Assembly (NCBI GenBank): GCA_963969495.1
Contig: OZ018326.1
Location: forward strand, 152,458,306 to 152,522,305
Direction: 5' to 3'
DNA length: 64,000 nucleotides
DNA from: Ceratothoa steindachneri
Taxonomy: Eukaryota; Arthropoda; Malacostraca; Isopoda; Cymothoidae
The translations under genes were made by a program, and so were the position numbers. The first letter of the stretch is position 1, and each line of letters starts with the position of its first letter. This document shows positions 44,510-58,579 of this stretch, piece after piece. The notes beneath the pieces were generated by a model that was given only the letters and a program-made list of their open reading frames with translations, was not told where the DNA came from and did not search any database.

Positions 44510-46030
44510 ATGTACCTTTAACATGAAATTAATTAAAAATGTTATTTCCTTTTTTTTTATATAAAACTAAGATATCACCACCATAAAGGTTTTTTTGATA
44601 AAGCTTCATCAACAACGTGATGAAGTAAGTGAGAGTGAAAAATACACAGGCAGACTTGAACTTCAGACATAAATTGGTTTGGGAAAGGGGGTTGCCTTCT
44701 CTTTGTACTTACCAAGATCTGTACCCGTCTATCTTTGATATTAAAAAGGTTGGTTTTGCAAGCAAAGAGTGGTTTTACAAGATGACGAAGGAATTATTGG
44801 GCAAGAAGGTTCTAAAGATGGTGGTTTGGACGGAGGCTTCCTTCAATGAGGCGAAATTGGAGATTTCCACTATTTTTCGCCTTTGGACGGAGGCGCATTT
44901 GAAGATAGTTTGAGCTGTGTGTATATTGATAGGGTGATTCTGACGGGAGCGATAAATGACCTGAGAAGAAATCTAATTTTCCAATCTGAGGTACCTTTGT
45001 GTGCATAATTGCACTGGGCGAATGTTTGACCTAGGTAGAACTCGCACCAACCGACCCCCCGCTCTTGAAAGGGCCCCACTGTGGCCAAAAATGTTTATTT
45101 TATTAATGAAAATATAAAATTTTCGAATTCACATTTTCTGTAATTATCTGATTTATCTCTTCCCTTTCAACTGTCATTAATAGTATTTGTCGTGCCTGAC
45201 ACTACTTGTAAATGTATGATATATTGTTATAGGGGAGCCCCGCAATCTTGATTTAGGGGGGAACACTGACATTGCTACGGCTCTGGGTATGATGTTGACT
45301 CGGCTTTGTCTACAGTGGTGGACAAGATGTGGGGCGGAATGGAGTGATCGATAACGACTATCTTCTTTTACTCTTTTATTTTGTTCCTTTATCTTCCCCA
45401 CTTTCTTTACATATTTATCTTTAGAACCATTCTGCGGGAGACGTCGTTAGTTTTTGCTATATATTTTGATGACCCTCTCTATCCTCTGTACATTACAAAG
45501 TTCGACGACCCTAAACAGGTCCGTAATATCCACGCCTCTGTGGCTACAGCAACAAGGTACAGGGTAAGAATTCTTCTGCGATAACTGTGTCGTCCACTAA
45601 ACTTTACGTCACTTCATTGGTGTGGTGCACCGGAATGGAGAAGCTTCGTGTACTGTATTTTTCCAGCTACAATGAGAGTTGTTACCATTACCACCTCATC
45701 CTCAGTGCTAGGATTAAGACGTTAAGCATGAAATTGAAGTCCTGCTTAATATCTGTTTGTGTTCTTGTTCTAACTTCATTGTATTTAACCGCGGGTTTGT
45801 TTATTTTTAGCTAACATAAACTATTAAAATAATAGCAATTAAATAGTAACCACCCCATCCTTGATATCAGTGGGACTAGGATACATATCTTACTAAACCA
45901 GTTTCTCTGAAATTCAAGTCTGGTTGTTTACTGGCCACACAGTTTGCCTTCTCCCTTACTTCACTAAGAGAAATAAAAATCTGAATTAATTTCATGCTAA
46001 CGCTAGATTCAGCTTCAAGATCACTCATGA
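44510..46030. other. Non-coding stretch, nothing recognised
   Basis: A 94-codon plus-strand frame (44629-44913) is open but unrecognised. No TE motif found. Confidence 0.35.
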
Positions 46031-46039
46031 GCAGCCTGC

Positions 46040-46160
46040 TCTATGCTCGCTGGCCAACCTTCCTTCGTTGCGGGGAGGCAAGATGGAGGAGTGTTGTGTC
46101 TCCCATCTCGATCCTTTGAATATCAAGTTGTCTATTCGGGCTATCTACCTTCTAGAAAAG
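46040..46160 (+). repeat. Dispersed repeat, plus-strand copy
   Basis: Inverted partner of 44355-44505, about 1.6 kb away. Both copies can be read as LAGQPxFVxGRQDG ... VVYSGYL, which reflects nucleotide similarity rather than proof of coding. Confidence 0.6.
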
Positions 46161-46164
46161 CTCA

Positions 46165-46925
46165 GGTAGACAAAGAGACTACGAGTTGGGGGTTCTCTAG
46201 AGAAAGACACGCAATTAATCGACATAACCGTATTTTTCGCCATTTTAAAGTAGATTAGATCTAGACACCACATTGAAATGTCCATGCACCTCACCAGGAG
46301 GAAGGAGAAATTTAGGCGTTTTAGTAAGGATTTAAATTGACCCTTACGAACCAAGCAATTCGAAGAGGCTTTGGTGAGGGACGGGAATTGGCCGGAGAGA
46401 CCCCTTTCTCCCCGGACACTATATTCTTAGGTAGTTTTCATTTTGCTATTTGATCCATCTACCTTGCACCCGTTTGCTTCTTCCCTCATTCCATTACTTT
46501 GTTCAGGAAACATTTTCAACTGTTCAAGGTGGAATCACAGTTGAGGGAAATCGTACGACGTCTCCGAATATTTGGAGAAATCAAAATTCTTAGTGCCAAT
46601 TATCTACGTGTAATTACTTATGTACAATAACAAGAAAATAGGCAACCCTCTCTCCTCCATCGCGAGGAGAGAGAATCTATCAACAGTTTGACGGGGGACT
46701 TCGGGATCGCTATATATAACATAAGAAGCTGGGCGAATTTTTTGTACGCTGTAGCATTGCCTTACTACCTTCTGAAGAGCGTTTTAAACTCACGCGTGCT
46801 ATAGAAAGAAAGACTTTTGAGCCTTCGCCATCTAAGAACGCGACTGTGCTGGGTATCTTTAGGAGACCAGTAGATCTGCAAAGATTTTCTTGAATCTTTT
46901 CACTGAAGTAGAGGAAAAATGATGG
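46165..46925. other. Non-coding stretch, nothing recognised
   Basis: No motif. It ends where similarity to the Jockey-like 5' UTR begins. Confidence 0.35.
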
Positions 46926-46927
46926 CC

Positions 46928-48405
46928 TAAAAACCTCATTGCTCCCGTCCACCGCCCTGCGTGGGAACCTTCTCGGATGACTGCCCTTCATTAATTTCGT
47001 CTTAACTATGTCGGCCACTTGGACTGGCATAATTAAGGGCTTGCGTGGAAACTGGTTTGAGGCCTATCCCACAGCAGAAGCACAAGTCAGAAAAATTCTC
47101 GATACTGGGGCAAAACTGCGAGTCCCGGACGGAGGAGAAATCCTCATCGCCCGGGGGACCCGGCCAGAATCATAGAGGGAGTTACACCCGTCTCTATGTA
47201 GTTGGATGCAGTTTTGGCGTACGTACCCGTGAGGGGGTGGCACAAACTTAGCGGTCGTTGATTCGGCAGCTACCGCCCAATTTCACTCCTGGAATTTGGC
47301 GGGAAACTCTTTGAGAAGATCCTCAACGGGAGACTGGTGTCTCACCTGGAAGAAAACTCCCTCTACAACCCATGCCAATTCGGGTTTAGAAAGAAGCGAA
47401 GTACGGAAATGGCAATTAATGTCATAACGGAAAAGCTTTCCCAAGCCAAACGGGACAGGAGTTATGTGGATATCGTTTGTCGGGATGTGTCAAAGGCGTT
47501 TGATAAGGTGTGGCAGCGGGGCATGCAGTATAAGATCTTACGGCTGGGTTTAAGTGAAAACTTAGAAAGAACTCTCTGTGACTATGTCATGGAGAGAGCG
47601 GCGTATGTCAGTCTAGGGTGCACGGACGGACCAAAGTTTCCGCTCACTGCGGGCCTCCCGCAGGGGGGTGTCTGTCCCCCACCCTTTACTCGATATACAC
47701 CGCGGACGTCCCAGACCCTGTGTACCCCAATTCCCTCAATATTCAATACGCCGATGATTTCAGCCAGATAATCGTATCTCCATGGAGGAATGCACCGTGG
47801 CAAGCTCGCATGGCAGCGATGGAAATCGCGAACCTTAACAACTACGAGGCTCAGTGGAAAATAAGAACAAACCAAGAGAAATTCAAGGTGGTCCCCATCG
47901 GACGCAGTTCAAGGGCAGACGTGCGTGTGGGGGATACGCGATACCCCTACACCAACGAATGCAATGCACTCGGTATGAAAATCACCTCTACCGGGTACAA
48001 AAAGCACGTCGAAGAAAGAATTTCTCGAGCCTCGTCCGCTGTCAGAACTCTATATAGTTTCAGAAATCTACGTGAAAGCAACAAGAAGAAGATCTACAAT
48101 GCCCTTGCAAGATCTACGTTGCTTTACCCCGCCTCCACCCTCTCATGTGTCTCAAAAACACAAAAGAGGCGTCTTCAAGTAGTGCAAAATAAATGCATGT
48201 ACCTACCTAATCACGGGTACACGCAGGCATGAAAGAAGACGGCAAGAAGACCTGCACAGAGAGGCGGGGATAATTCCCATTAACAAAGTCATAGAAGAAC
48301 GGACCCGGAAAATGCAGGTTCTGGTTAATCGTGAACTGAGTGATGAAATCACCCAGATGATTAACCAGGACAAAAGAGGTATAGAAGCAAACCACCAGAA
48401 TTAAC
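46928..48405 (+). mobile_element. Jockey-like copy A, internally deleted (5' UTR joined to RT)
   Basis: Positions 46928-47255 match the 5' UTR of copy B (56787-57115) almost base for base, including GAGTCCCGGACGGAGGAGAA, CGCCCGGGGGACCCGGCCAG and TTAGCGGTCGTTGATTC. In copy B this leads to gag; here it jumps directly to GCAGCTACCGCCCAATTTCA inside the RT, equivalent to copy B near 59960. About 2.8 kb (gag, endonuclease, RT fingers) is missing. Short shared bases (GCTA) lie at the junction. The 3' end is abrupt after the ORF2 stop. Confidence 0.85.
47261..48405 (+). pseudogene. RT and C-terminal part of Jockey-like copy A
   Basis: Frame 1 (to about 47680) gives SYRPISLLEFGGKLFEKIL-equivalent sequence after a shift, NPCQFGFRKKRSTEMAINV, CRDVSKAFDKVWQRGMQYK and FPLTAGLPQGGVC. 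Frame 2 (from about 47650) gives GGCLSPTLYSIYTADVP, LNIQYADDFSQIIVSPW, WKIRTNQEKFKVVPIGRS, LGMKITSTGYKKHVEERI and SNKKKIYNALARSTLLYPAS. Catalytic Asp (AFDKVW) and YADD are intact. The change of frame falls on a run of six G in LPQGG, at the same place as in copy B. A further shift near 48230 leads to the C-terminal tail ending EANHQN at about 48403. Confidence 0.85.
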
Positions 48406-48409
48406 TTTA

Positions 48410-48890
48410 TTATTGGGGGGTGGGGGGCACCTTTAAGGATATTCTTTACATTGGTTAGTCGTCCATCAATACTAATTCATCTTCGGAGCATCAAGTTTCG
48501 TTAGGTATACCTCTTTGACTCATTATGAAAGCGATGAAAGTACACGGTAATAAAGGGTGTATTTGTTGGGAGAGAAAGAGAGGGAGAGTCACAAGGAATG
48601 AGTCTCCCGCCTCAAAATACATTGCTATCCATACCGAGAATTGATTGTATAGGGTTGAAAGCCTTAAAAATGCAGTTTGAGAAGAAAAAAAGGATGAAGG
48701 CTCTCTCAACCCACCTCTAAAGGAAGGGAAAAGATACTCCATTGTACTGGGGAAAGGAACACAAACAGGAGTTTTGATAACAAAGGTTTAAATCAATCAT
48801 TTTTTGTGGCACCCACGGGGATGCATTGTGGCTTCAATGAACTCACGCCACCACGCTTTATCTTTAGCTAATGTGTCAAGATCTTCCCAA
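48410..48890. other. Non-coding stretch
   Basis: Begins with a G-rich run (GGGGGGTGGGGGG) after copy A. No gene recognised. Confidence 0.4.
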
Positions 48891-48899
48891 CAATCATCT

Positions 48900-49088
48900 C
48901 CTGCTTAGCCTATTTGTATGCAATTGATTGTGCACTAGAGACATTCGGTCAATTCTATTTTTGAACTGCTCTACGCTAGAACTATTAACTACCTTTGTAG
49001 GTAGGTAGCTCGTTCCATGTCTCGCATATTCTATATGTTAAATAGTTGCCTACCAATGTGGTCCAGAAATAGAAGCTTGTATTTGTGG
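48900..49088 (-). pseudogene. CR1-like 3' fragment
   Basis: The complement of 49088-48900 reads LRTTNTSFYFWTTLVGNYL, TYRICETWNELPTY, then after a small shift at a CTACCTACC duplication VVNSSSVEQFKNRIDRM. This is the conserved C-terminal block seen in the longer CR1-like copy (SFTYSICGKWNALPVEVLNS, VDQFKSRLDKV). Only the terminal ~60 codons remain. Its 5' side abuts a (GA)n tract, as does the longer copy. Confidence 0.65.
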
Positions 49089-49090
49089 TT

Positions 49091-49124
49091 CGTAGTCCCA
49101 GAGAGAGAGAGAGAGAGAGAGAGA
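49091..49124. repeat. (GA)n microsatellite
   Basis: About 13 GA units followed by AAAAGAAGA, directly at the truncated end of the CR1 fragment. Confidence 0.95.
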
Positions 49125-49129
49125 AAAGA

Positions 49130-50785
49130 AGATTGATTAGTGGTTTTATAGCGTCACAGCAACAACGTCAAAAGCAGTGTGTGTGGCGGGAGGGGGGGGG
49201 GAGTTGTAGATTGATTGATTAACAGATTAAACGGAGAATCTAATCTCCTTTTTTATCTCTTCCAGTCACAATCATTCTCGCATGACATCATGGATCCAAA
49301 ATATGGCTCGTTTTACCTCTTCAAGTAATTTCCACATATTTAATGAATTTACACATTGCCCCTTCGTATTTGACACCAATAAATTCATTATTGACTATTT
49401 TCGATCTAATGTTAATTCGGAATATTCCAGGCTCAACAAAATGACCTTTCCCAATAGGACTTCACCAAGACATAAGGCCAGAACGTCGCTCCAGTAAGAA
49501 TAAAGAGGGAAATATAGAGAAAACAAGATAAATAATAGCCAAGGTTAAAGTAGTCAGAAACTTGGAGCATGAAATTTTACTTAGCTCATCGTTCTAGAAT
49601 GTTCGGAAGGTGTTATTCACCTCGCAATATTGCCATATTTCGTAGAGTTGCCATTTAGCCTATTTTGTGACTAAACTTGGTAATTTTTGCATTATATTGG
49701 TGTCCGCCGTACATTTTCATTTAAAACGTAACATAACATAATTTCACGGATGACAAAAGCCACAAGGGCCTATCAAAGGTCATCCGCAGATTTCAATAAG
49801 ATTAAGAACCTATTTATTAGAGATGTATATTAATGAAATTACGTTTATACGGAGAGGAAATATCCGTAAAGTAAAAAAATTAGGCAAGTATAGTACGTAC
49901 ATGCTACCCAGTGTAGCATGTGCCAAGCATGCTGCAGCTGAGATCTTGAACATCTGTGGTTCACAGGAGCTGCCAGCTGCCTTGTGTAGGCTATTTATTG
50001 TTTAGCCTTTTGCAGACCGCCTTCTTTTATTATGTTCTTATATCTTCCACGTCTCTTCCTGTATCTTCACTTTATTTACATATATGTATCTTCTTCCAAT
50101 TTGAGCAGGAGACGCACTCATTAGTTTTCTCTTTTAAACTATGAGGGAAGCAAATACTAATAATATTTAAATGCATGGTAAGCCAAAATGAGTTGTGCGT
50201 TTCAAATGCGTCGTGAACAGCCGCCATTGAATCCGAAACGCGAGGCTGCCAGGTCGCTTCATTAGCCAACCACGTGGTTCTGACCACGAATGCTGGGGTC
50301 CGGGGATGCGTTTGCTTTGTAAATGTTTGTCACTAATTTCTTTCATTTTATATTTCTTCGGCTTTTCCATCGGTGCCTGAAGAAATGACGGAGTTTTTAT
50401 GCAAGTTTTTTTTTTATTTATACTCTTAATCTCCTTGAGCATTTTCTCGTGCGTGGCATATTTTGATCAAGTGTTATCACACTTAACTCTATGCAACCAC
50501 GAGGCAGAGAGATGGTTATGGCCTTTTCTCATCCGTTAAATTAAAAAAGAAATATGTTAGTTTGTTTCTGGTGGACATTCTCTCGTTGGTTGCTTTCATA
50601 GTTTAAATGCTATTTTTTAACTTTTGAAATAATGCAGGATGAAAAAGAAAAAAAAGTGTTGCTAGGTCTTTAATGTTTTACCTTTAATTTTATTTTTTAC
50701 TTTATTTATCAACGAATTTAATTTAATTTACAAATTCAAGTTTTTTTAAAAAATGGTTTACAAATAGTGTTTTTTGGTAAAAATA
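49130..50785. other. Non-coding stretch, nothing recognised
   Basis: Several short open frames on both strands without motifs. AT-rich toward 50700. Confidence 0.35.
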
Positions 50786-50789
50786 ACCC

Positions 50790-52025
50790 TATTTGCTAAG
50801 GTGACGACAATTTCCTTCAAATCAAGATACAAATCTTGAATGAATGAAGCTTCTGATTGATATTTATTTAGGAGCTTTGAAGTTATTTCTGCTGCTCTGG
50901 ACAGAAAATACAGCTCAGCTTTTATTCAAGACTTTTTCAAACATTCACTGACCTTTTTGCAGTAAAAATGACTTAGGGGACCTTTTTGCTTGGCAGGTAT
51001 GTACTCCAGGAAATATTCATGCATTGCTTCCCATTGATTGATAAAAGTTTTGGTAGCTGATTTAAATGTAAGCCATCGATTTGAAACATGGCGAATAAGT
51101 TTATTTTGGGGCAAACTTAATTTTTGTTGAATAAATTCAAAATCTTCCTGATGAGAGGGACCAGTTATGAAAAAAAGAATGCACACATTAACAAATCAGA
51201 TGGATCATTATCAAATCCTGCCTTCATTCTATCTTCAAATGCATTGTGTAATATGTGCAAATTGCATGACCCAACATTTAGTAGATTTTTATCTCTTACT
51301 TTTTTAAGTTCTTTATTTAACAAGTTAAAAACTTTTTTTATTTACATTTGGGCCATCTGCACCTAACATAAGGAGATTGGCTAGTTTTAATTGAGCATTG
51401 TTAATAGAATCTAAAATTTAATTAGCAGAATTTCTCCAGTTGCGTGTCCCATGAAGAATGTCTCTAAGTGATGATTAATAATTTCTTCATTCCTTTCTGA
51501 CCAATAACGCAAATATTTGAAGTTATTTTTTACCTTCATTATTCTTCGTTTCGTCAAACATAAGTGCAAAGTATGAAGATTTATTTCAAATCATCGATTA
51601 GTATTTCTCTAAAATATGGGGACAATGCATATTTAAGTAAGTAGCTCAGATTTGTTGGACCAATGCTCAAATCATTTGGAAGTCCTTCTGGGAACATTGC
51701 AGTCCACTCCTCTACGATTCCTTCACTGGAAACTAAGAAATGATTCCTTTTACAATTTCCCATTGCATAAATTAGTTCAGCCTTATATGCTGCGTCCTTT
51801 TTTTGAAATTACAATGATATTATTATTGATATTTAATGAGTTAGATGTTGAAGGCAAGGATATTTGATCACTGAGGAGTCCCTTTGGAGTTGAATGTTTG
51901 TTTGATTCCTGCAACCTTTGGGCTTATAATTTTCTTTCTGCTTTTTATATGAAGAGTGCTGTGTTATGGCTTGGAATCCTTTTTTCTTCACACATATCAA
52001 AGTATTGTATACTAGACACACTAAT
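50790..52025 (-). pseudogene. Decayed hAT-type transposase
   Basis: The minus strand reads from 52021 down. First comes a zinc-finger-like segment (KKGFQAITQHSSYKKQKENY, CRNQTNIQLQRDSS), then the catalytic-domain region in broken frames (FKYLRYWSERNEEIINHHLE, TFFMGHATGE), KKVFNLLNKELKKVRDKNLL, NVGSCNLHILHNAFEDRMKA, HQEDFEFIQQKLSLPQNKLI, RHVSNRWLTFKSATKTFINQ and WEAMHEYFLEYIPAKQKGPL. The SCNLHxxHNAF and RHVxxRWLT blocks are those of hAT-like transposases and their unnamed arthropod relatives. Stops and at least three frameshifts are present. The C-terminal dimerisation motif is not visible. Termini were not found. Confidence 0.7.
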
Positions 52026-52139
52026 GTATGCTTATCCTTTTTCTTGGCCCATTCCTTTATTGAATATTTTCATTGTCGATCTTTTAAAACCAAAAATTAT
52101 TTACTTTAATGTTTCTCATTCTGAAAATAGTATATTTTA

Positions 52140-53130
52140 ATCTGAAGAAAAAGGTAATCCTTTGTAACATCAACTAAAATAAGTTTATTGAATGATGTCA
52201 TGTCAATTTTGAAATAAGCATATCACTGACTTCCACTTACTTACCTACCTACCTAAAACTACTTTACTGCAGGTGATTTCCAAAGTTCAATCCTAAAGAA
52301 GGGCAGAATTATTTAGTATTTTAAATTTTATTGTTATCATTATGGGTTGTCAAGTGAGGTATATAAGTATGTACCTAGTCAAAAAGTCTCTAGAGATGTA
52401 AGGACAGTCTCTATCTGGGGGAATCGATTCTATACTCTCGAAAGTTAGGAAAAAGGATTCCAAAAGGGACCTGCCACCAATATGTGTTGACAATCGTGTC
52501 CCTCTAGTTTTTGGGATCAGACCAAGACAACAGAAAATAAAAGATATTTCCTAAAAGTGATCATAACTCCAAATTGACATGACCCTAAACATACCTATTG
52601 CACTTTTTTAAAGTAAATTTTACATAATATTATTTTCTTAAAATCCTCCAATTTATTGTTTATAAATGAACAGACAGACAATGAGTTACCTATGTATAAT
52701 TCCTTTATATACATACCCACCAATAGTTATAAGCATAATATAATACCTATTATTTTTCTTTATCATTTAAGGTTAAGACCAGAGGAAATCGCTATGCTAT
52801 GTAAAGTTGTTTCTATAAGGAGTTCATCCCTAAGGCCTATACTCGACCCAATTGGGGTTCAATGTAGAACCAACTTAGCACTAATATAAACTAGGTATAC
52901 CCTCTATGTTACTCATAAATCTATTAGTTTATAAATATTAACTGAGGGATGATCGTTATTTGAAAGTAGATATAGGTAGGTATTTATAAAAAAGTGAAAA
53001 AAGTAACACATTTTGTGAATAAGTGCCACATTAAGTGAAGAAGTGAATAAAGCGAAAAAAGTGTCTACTGGGAGGTCTGCTATTAGTTCTATCCCCAGCA
53101 CTTATGCATTGCTTTCTAGGCCGGAGGTCT
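52140..53130. other. AT-rich non-coding stretch
   Basis: No gene or TE motif recognised. Confidence 0.4.
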
Positions 53131-53139
53131 CCCTATTCA

Positions 53140-53705
53140 ATTTATAGTTATTCAGTGGATTACACATACCTATACTAAGTACACTAAGTTGCTTATGTTA
53201 AATTCCATTTGCCACATCTCTGTCTATTGAGATAGCCAATTCATCTTGTAATTACTCACCATCAGTCAGATCTTATAATCCTACCTAACGTATCATCGCC
53301 AAACTTCTCAGGTCGCTACTTATACCCGTCAAGATATTAATACAAATCAAGAACAATAAAGGCCCCAACACCGAGCCCTGGGGGACCCCACTGGAAACAT
53401 CCCCATACTCAGATTCAATCCCTTGCATACTAGCTAGCCCTTTGCATCTGTGACTAAGCCACGAGTGATTCACTGAATCCACCTAAACATACTTCAATCG
53501 ATCTCATGCACTTTGACTTCAAAAGTCGTAAGTGTGGTTGGCACCCCTGTCGAAAGCCTTACTAAAATCCAAATAAACAATATCGCAATTCTAATCTCTA
53601 TCTGCAGCATCGTGCACCTTTCTATAGAAAGACAGTAAATTAGTCAAACACAATTTGCCCTTAGTAAAGCCGTGTTGGGATTCCTTAATAAACTTATGTT
53701 CATCT
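53140..53705 (-). pseudogene. CR1-like RT fragment
   Basis: The complement from 53705 reads DEHKFIKESQHGFTKGKLCL, TNLLSFYRKVHDAADRD, CDIVYLDFSKAFDRGAN, then in the 53482-53285 frame [37 protein letters not shown] and DLRSLAMIR, ending with LQDELAISIDRDV. This covers RT fingers to the palm QGSVLGP block. The FADD motif is not readable and at least four stops occur. It is distinct in sequence from the long CR1-like copy at 33952-36540 but of the same clade. Confidence 0.75.
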
Positions 53706-53711
53706 AAGTCA

Positions 53712-55321
<1,610 letters not shown>

Positions 55322-55373
<52 letters not shown>
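55322..55373. repeat. (TA)n microsatellite, right of mariner
   Basis: About 25 TA units between the mariner right end and the palindromic element. Confidence 0.98.
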
Positions 55374-55377
<4 letters not shown>

Positions 55378-55597
55378 AAGAAAGAGAAATTGGACGCGAA
55401 TGAGCAATGAGACAAGAAACAAGAGTTTTTTAGAGGTAAGAGAAAGGGACATTAGAAGAAAGGATTGCCTTCATTGTGCCGCCCTCTGCTCTCTTTGATT
55501 ATGGTCTTCTTCTAGTGTCCCTTTCTATTACCTCTAAAAAACTCTTGTTTCTTGTCTCATTGCTCATTCGCGTCCAATTTCTCTTTCTTGTACTATA
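55370..55597. mobile_element. Foldback-type palindromic element, ~88-bp arms
   Basis: Starting TATAGTACAAGAAAGAGAAA, the left arm (about 55370-55461) is mirrored by the right arm ending TTTCTCTTTCTTGTACTATA (55507-55597). Two or three mismatches are visible in about 88 bp and the loop is about 45 bp. TA-rich DNA lies on both sides. No coding capacity is likely; the apparent open frame is arm translation. Best read as a MITE or foldback element. Confidence 0.85.
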
Positions 55598-55725
55598 TTG
55601 TTATATAGTCTGCAATGCAAGGTTTCTGCACCTTTGTTTCTCTCTTCAAAATTGTTTTGAAAGGCAGAAAATAAATATGGCGAAAGCCCTGTGGTGGTTG
55701 TTATCACCCGCAGAACTTGCATTTG

Positions 55726-56529
<804 letters not shown>

Positions 56530-56785
56530 CGTTACATTTAACCAAGGCGAAATAAATACCCCTTAAAATTCGTTTTTTTTTCACTGATGGTCGAAAATCC
56601 GTTTTACTGCGTTCTGCTGAAGCACCTACGGATACAGCACTTTTTACTTGTTATAGTGTCTGATCGACTTTTGAGCGCTGCCTAGAGAAACGAGCCTATT
56701 CTGGAAGTCTTAAGGTGAACCCAGTTTCATCCTTCAAAAGAGAGAGCCATTTTTACGTCGAAGACTCGTAAATCAATGAGGGCTT
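56530..56785. other. Short non-coding interval
   Basis: Lies between the Penelope-like stop and the Jockey-like 5' UTR. Nothing recognised. Confidence 0.4.
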
Positions 56786-57318
56786 AAGCACCTCACTGCT
56801 CCCGCCCATCGATCTGCGTGCGAACCCGCTCGGATGTCTGCCATTCATTGATTTCGTCTTAACTATGCCGGCCACTTGGTTTGGCATAATTAAGGGCTTA
56901 TGTGAACACTGGTTTGAGGCCTAACCCACAGCAGAAGCATAAGTCAGAAATTGTCTCGATACTGGGGCATAACTGCGAGTCCCGGACGGAGGAGAAATCC
57001 TCATCGCCCGGGGGACCCGGCCAGAATCATAAAGGGAAGTACACCCTTCTCTATGTAGTTGGATGCAGTTATGGCGTATGTAACCGTGAGGGGGTGGCAA
57101 AAACTTAGCGGTCGTTGATTCTGCCGCTATGCATTAAGTCCACCAAGCTCAACCCTCTGAGGTCCCCACCCGAGACCCACCCCATCACTCTATCATCCAT
57201 CATACTGGCAGCATACGAGTGGGAGAGCACACCCTAACTTTCTTTTCACACATAAAAAACATATTAATTACACTTTAGTTACAGGAAAAGAAGATATCAG
57301 AAGAGGAACACGAAGACC

Positions 57319-58568
57319 ATGGAGGCCCTCACTAAGAGGGTCCCCTTAAGGACCATCGCCGGAATGAAGACTCCAACCAAAAAGAACTTATGCGAAACCC
57401 TATACATCGAGCTAAAGGTAGCACTGGTGAAACTCATCGAAGTTTCATCCGGATTCATCGCCATGTGTGCCGAGACGAAGGATGTAGACCAGCTCCTATC
57501 AGAAGAGGGAGCGAGAGTCCTGAAGAACACCGGTCTAGAAGCCAAACCCCCCCACAAGTGGCAGCGAATAGAAGCGTCATCTGCCGCAAAGTGGAGAGCT
57601 GGGTAGGTGAACATAAGACGGATGAATTGAAAGAAGAAATTACCAGAAGCAACCCGTGGGCACAAGTTCGTGAGATAATTAAATTCCGCGAACACACCCA
57701 GGTGTTTAAGATAACGTTCTCGACCACGGACATGGCGAGGAAGGCCACCCAAAATGGTATTCTCGTATTCAACATGAGAATACCAGGAGAAAATATCCAG
57801 CAAGAGAAATTCAGTAGCATACAAATGTGCTTTGTATGCTACAAACTCGAAGAACATACATCTACCACCTGCCCGGATAAAAACAAGCTGTGGTGCAGTA
57901 AGTGCGCCACAGAAGGGCACAGATTAGACGAGTGCGAAAGCACCTCGAAGAAATGCCTAAATTGCAAAGGGGAGCACCGGACGATGGCCCTTAATTGCCC
58001 CAAGCGCCGTGAAATCATTAGGAGGAAGGAGGAAGAGGAAAGAAAAGCAAAGGAGACAACGTACCCGAACGCCGCTAAGAAGAGTGCAGAGGTGAAGACT
58101 GCACCGGCACCTGCACATTTCAACGTAACCGGAGACCTGAGTGCAAAAATACTGATCTGCATAACCCATACAAATGTGGCGAATGCAGTGAACCCTGGTT
58201 GTTATGACCAAGTGCTCAACGCGCGCCTGAAGGCGAATAACCTCCCGACAGTAGTCATGCCTGATGAACCCGAGTGCTCCAAGGCTTTCAAAGAATCTGT
58301 CATCAAAAATAACAACATCAAATCCGGTTTGGAGATGATTGAAGCACCATCATCGGAAGAAACAGAAGAAGAAGAAGAAGAGGAAAAGGCTGGAAGTGAG
58401 GATGGATTCTCCTCATCTGACAGCGAAGAGGGCCCCTGCACTCGCACACGAGCCACCAAGAGCAGGTCAAAGACCTCGAGCCCCCCTCCGAAAAAGGAAA
58501 ACCCTGGGCCGAGTAAAATCGCCCAACCAGCCCCCAGACTAAAAAAGGGGAAGAAAAAACATAGGTAA
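57319..58568 (+). pseudogene. Jockey-like ORF1 (gag), one frameshift
   Basis: The start is the ATG at 57319 (MEALTKRVPLRTIAGMKTPT). The frame shifts near 57560-57600 into the frame that runs to 58568, where SVICRKVESWVGEHKTDELK follows. A central domain (NPWAQVREIIKFREHTQVFK) precedes three CCHC zinc knuckles: CFVCYKLEEHTSTTC, CSKCATEGHRLDEC and CLNCKGEHRTMALNC. The last part is acidic (ETEEEEEEEKAGSEDG) then basic and Ser/Pro-rich (KSRSKTSSPPPKKENPG, KKGKKKHR). In this family such proteins bind the element RNA. Three knuckles in this position fit Jockey/I-group gag. Apart from one shift the frame is open, so the copy is not ancient. Confidence 0.8.
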
Positions 58569-58579
58569 AGCAACTCACC

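Noticed and set aside
44629..44913. 94-codon plus-strand open frame
   Set aside because: Reads as plausible protein (GLPSLCTYQDLYPSIFD), but I recognise no family and see no extension across frames.
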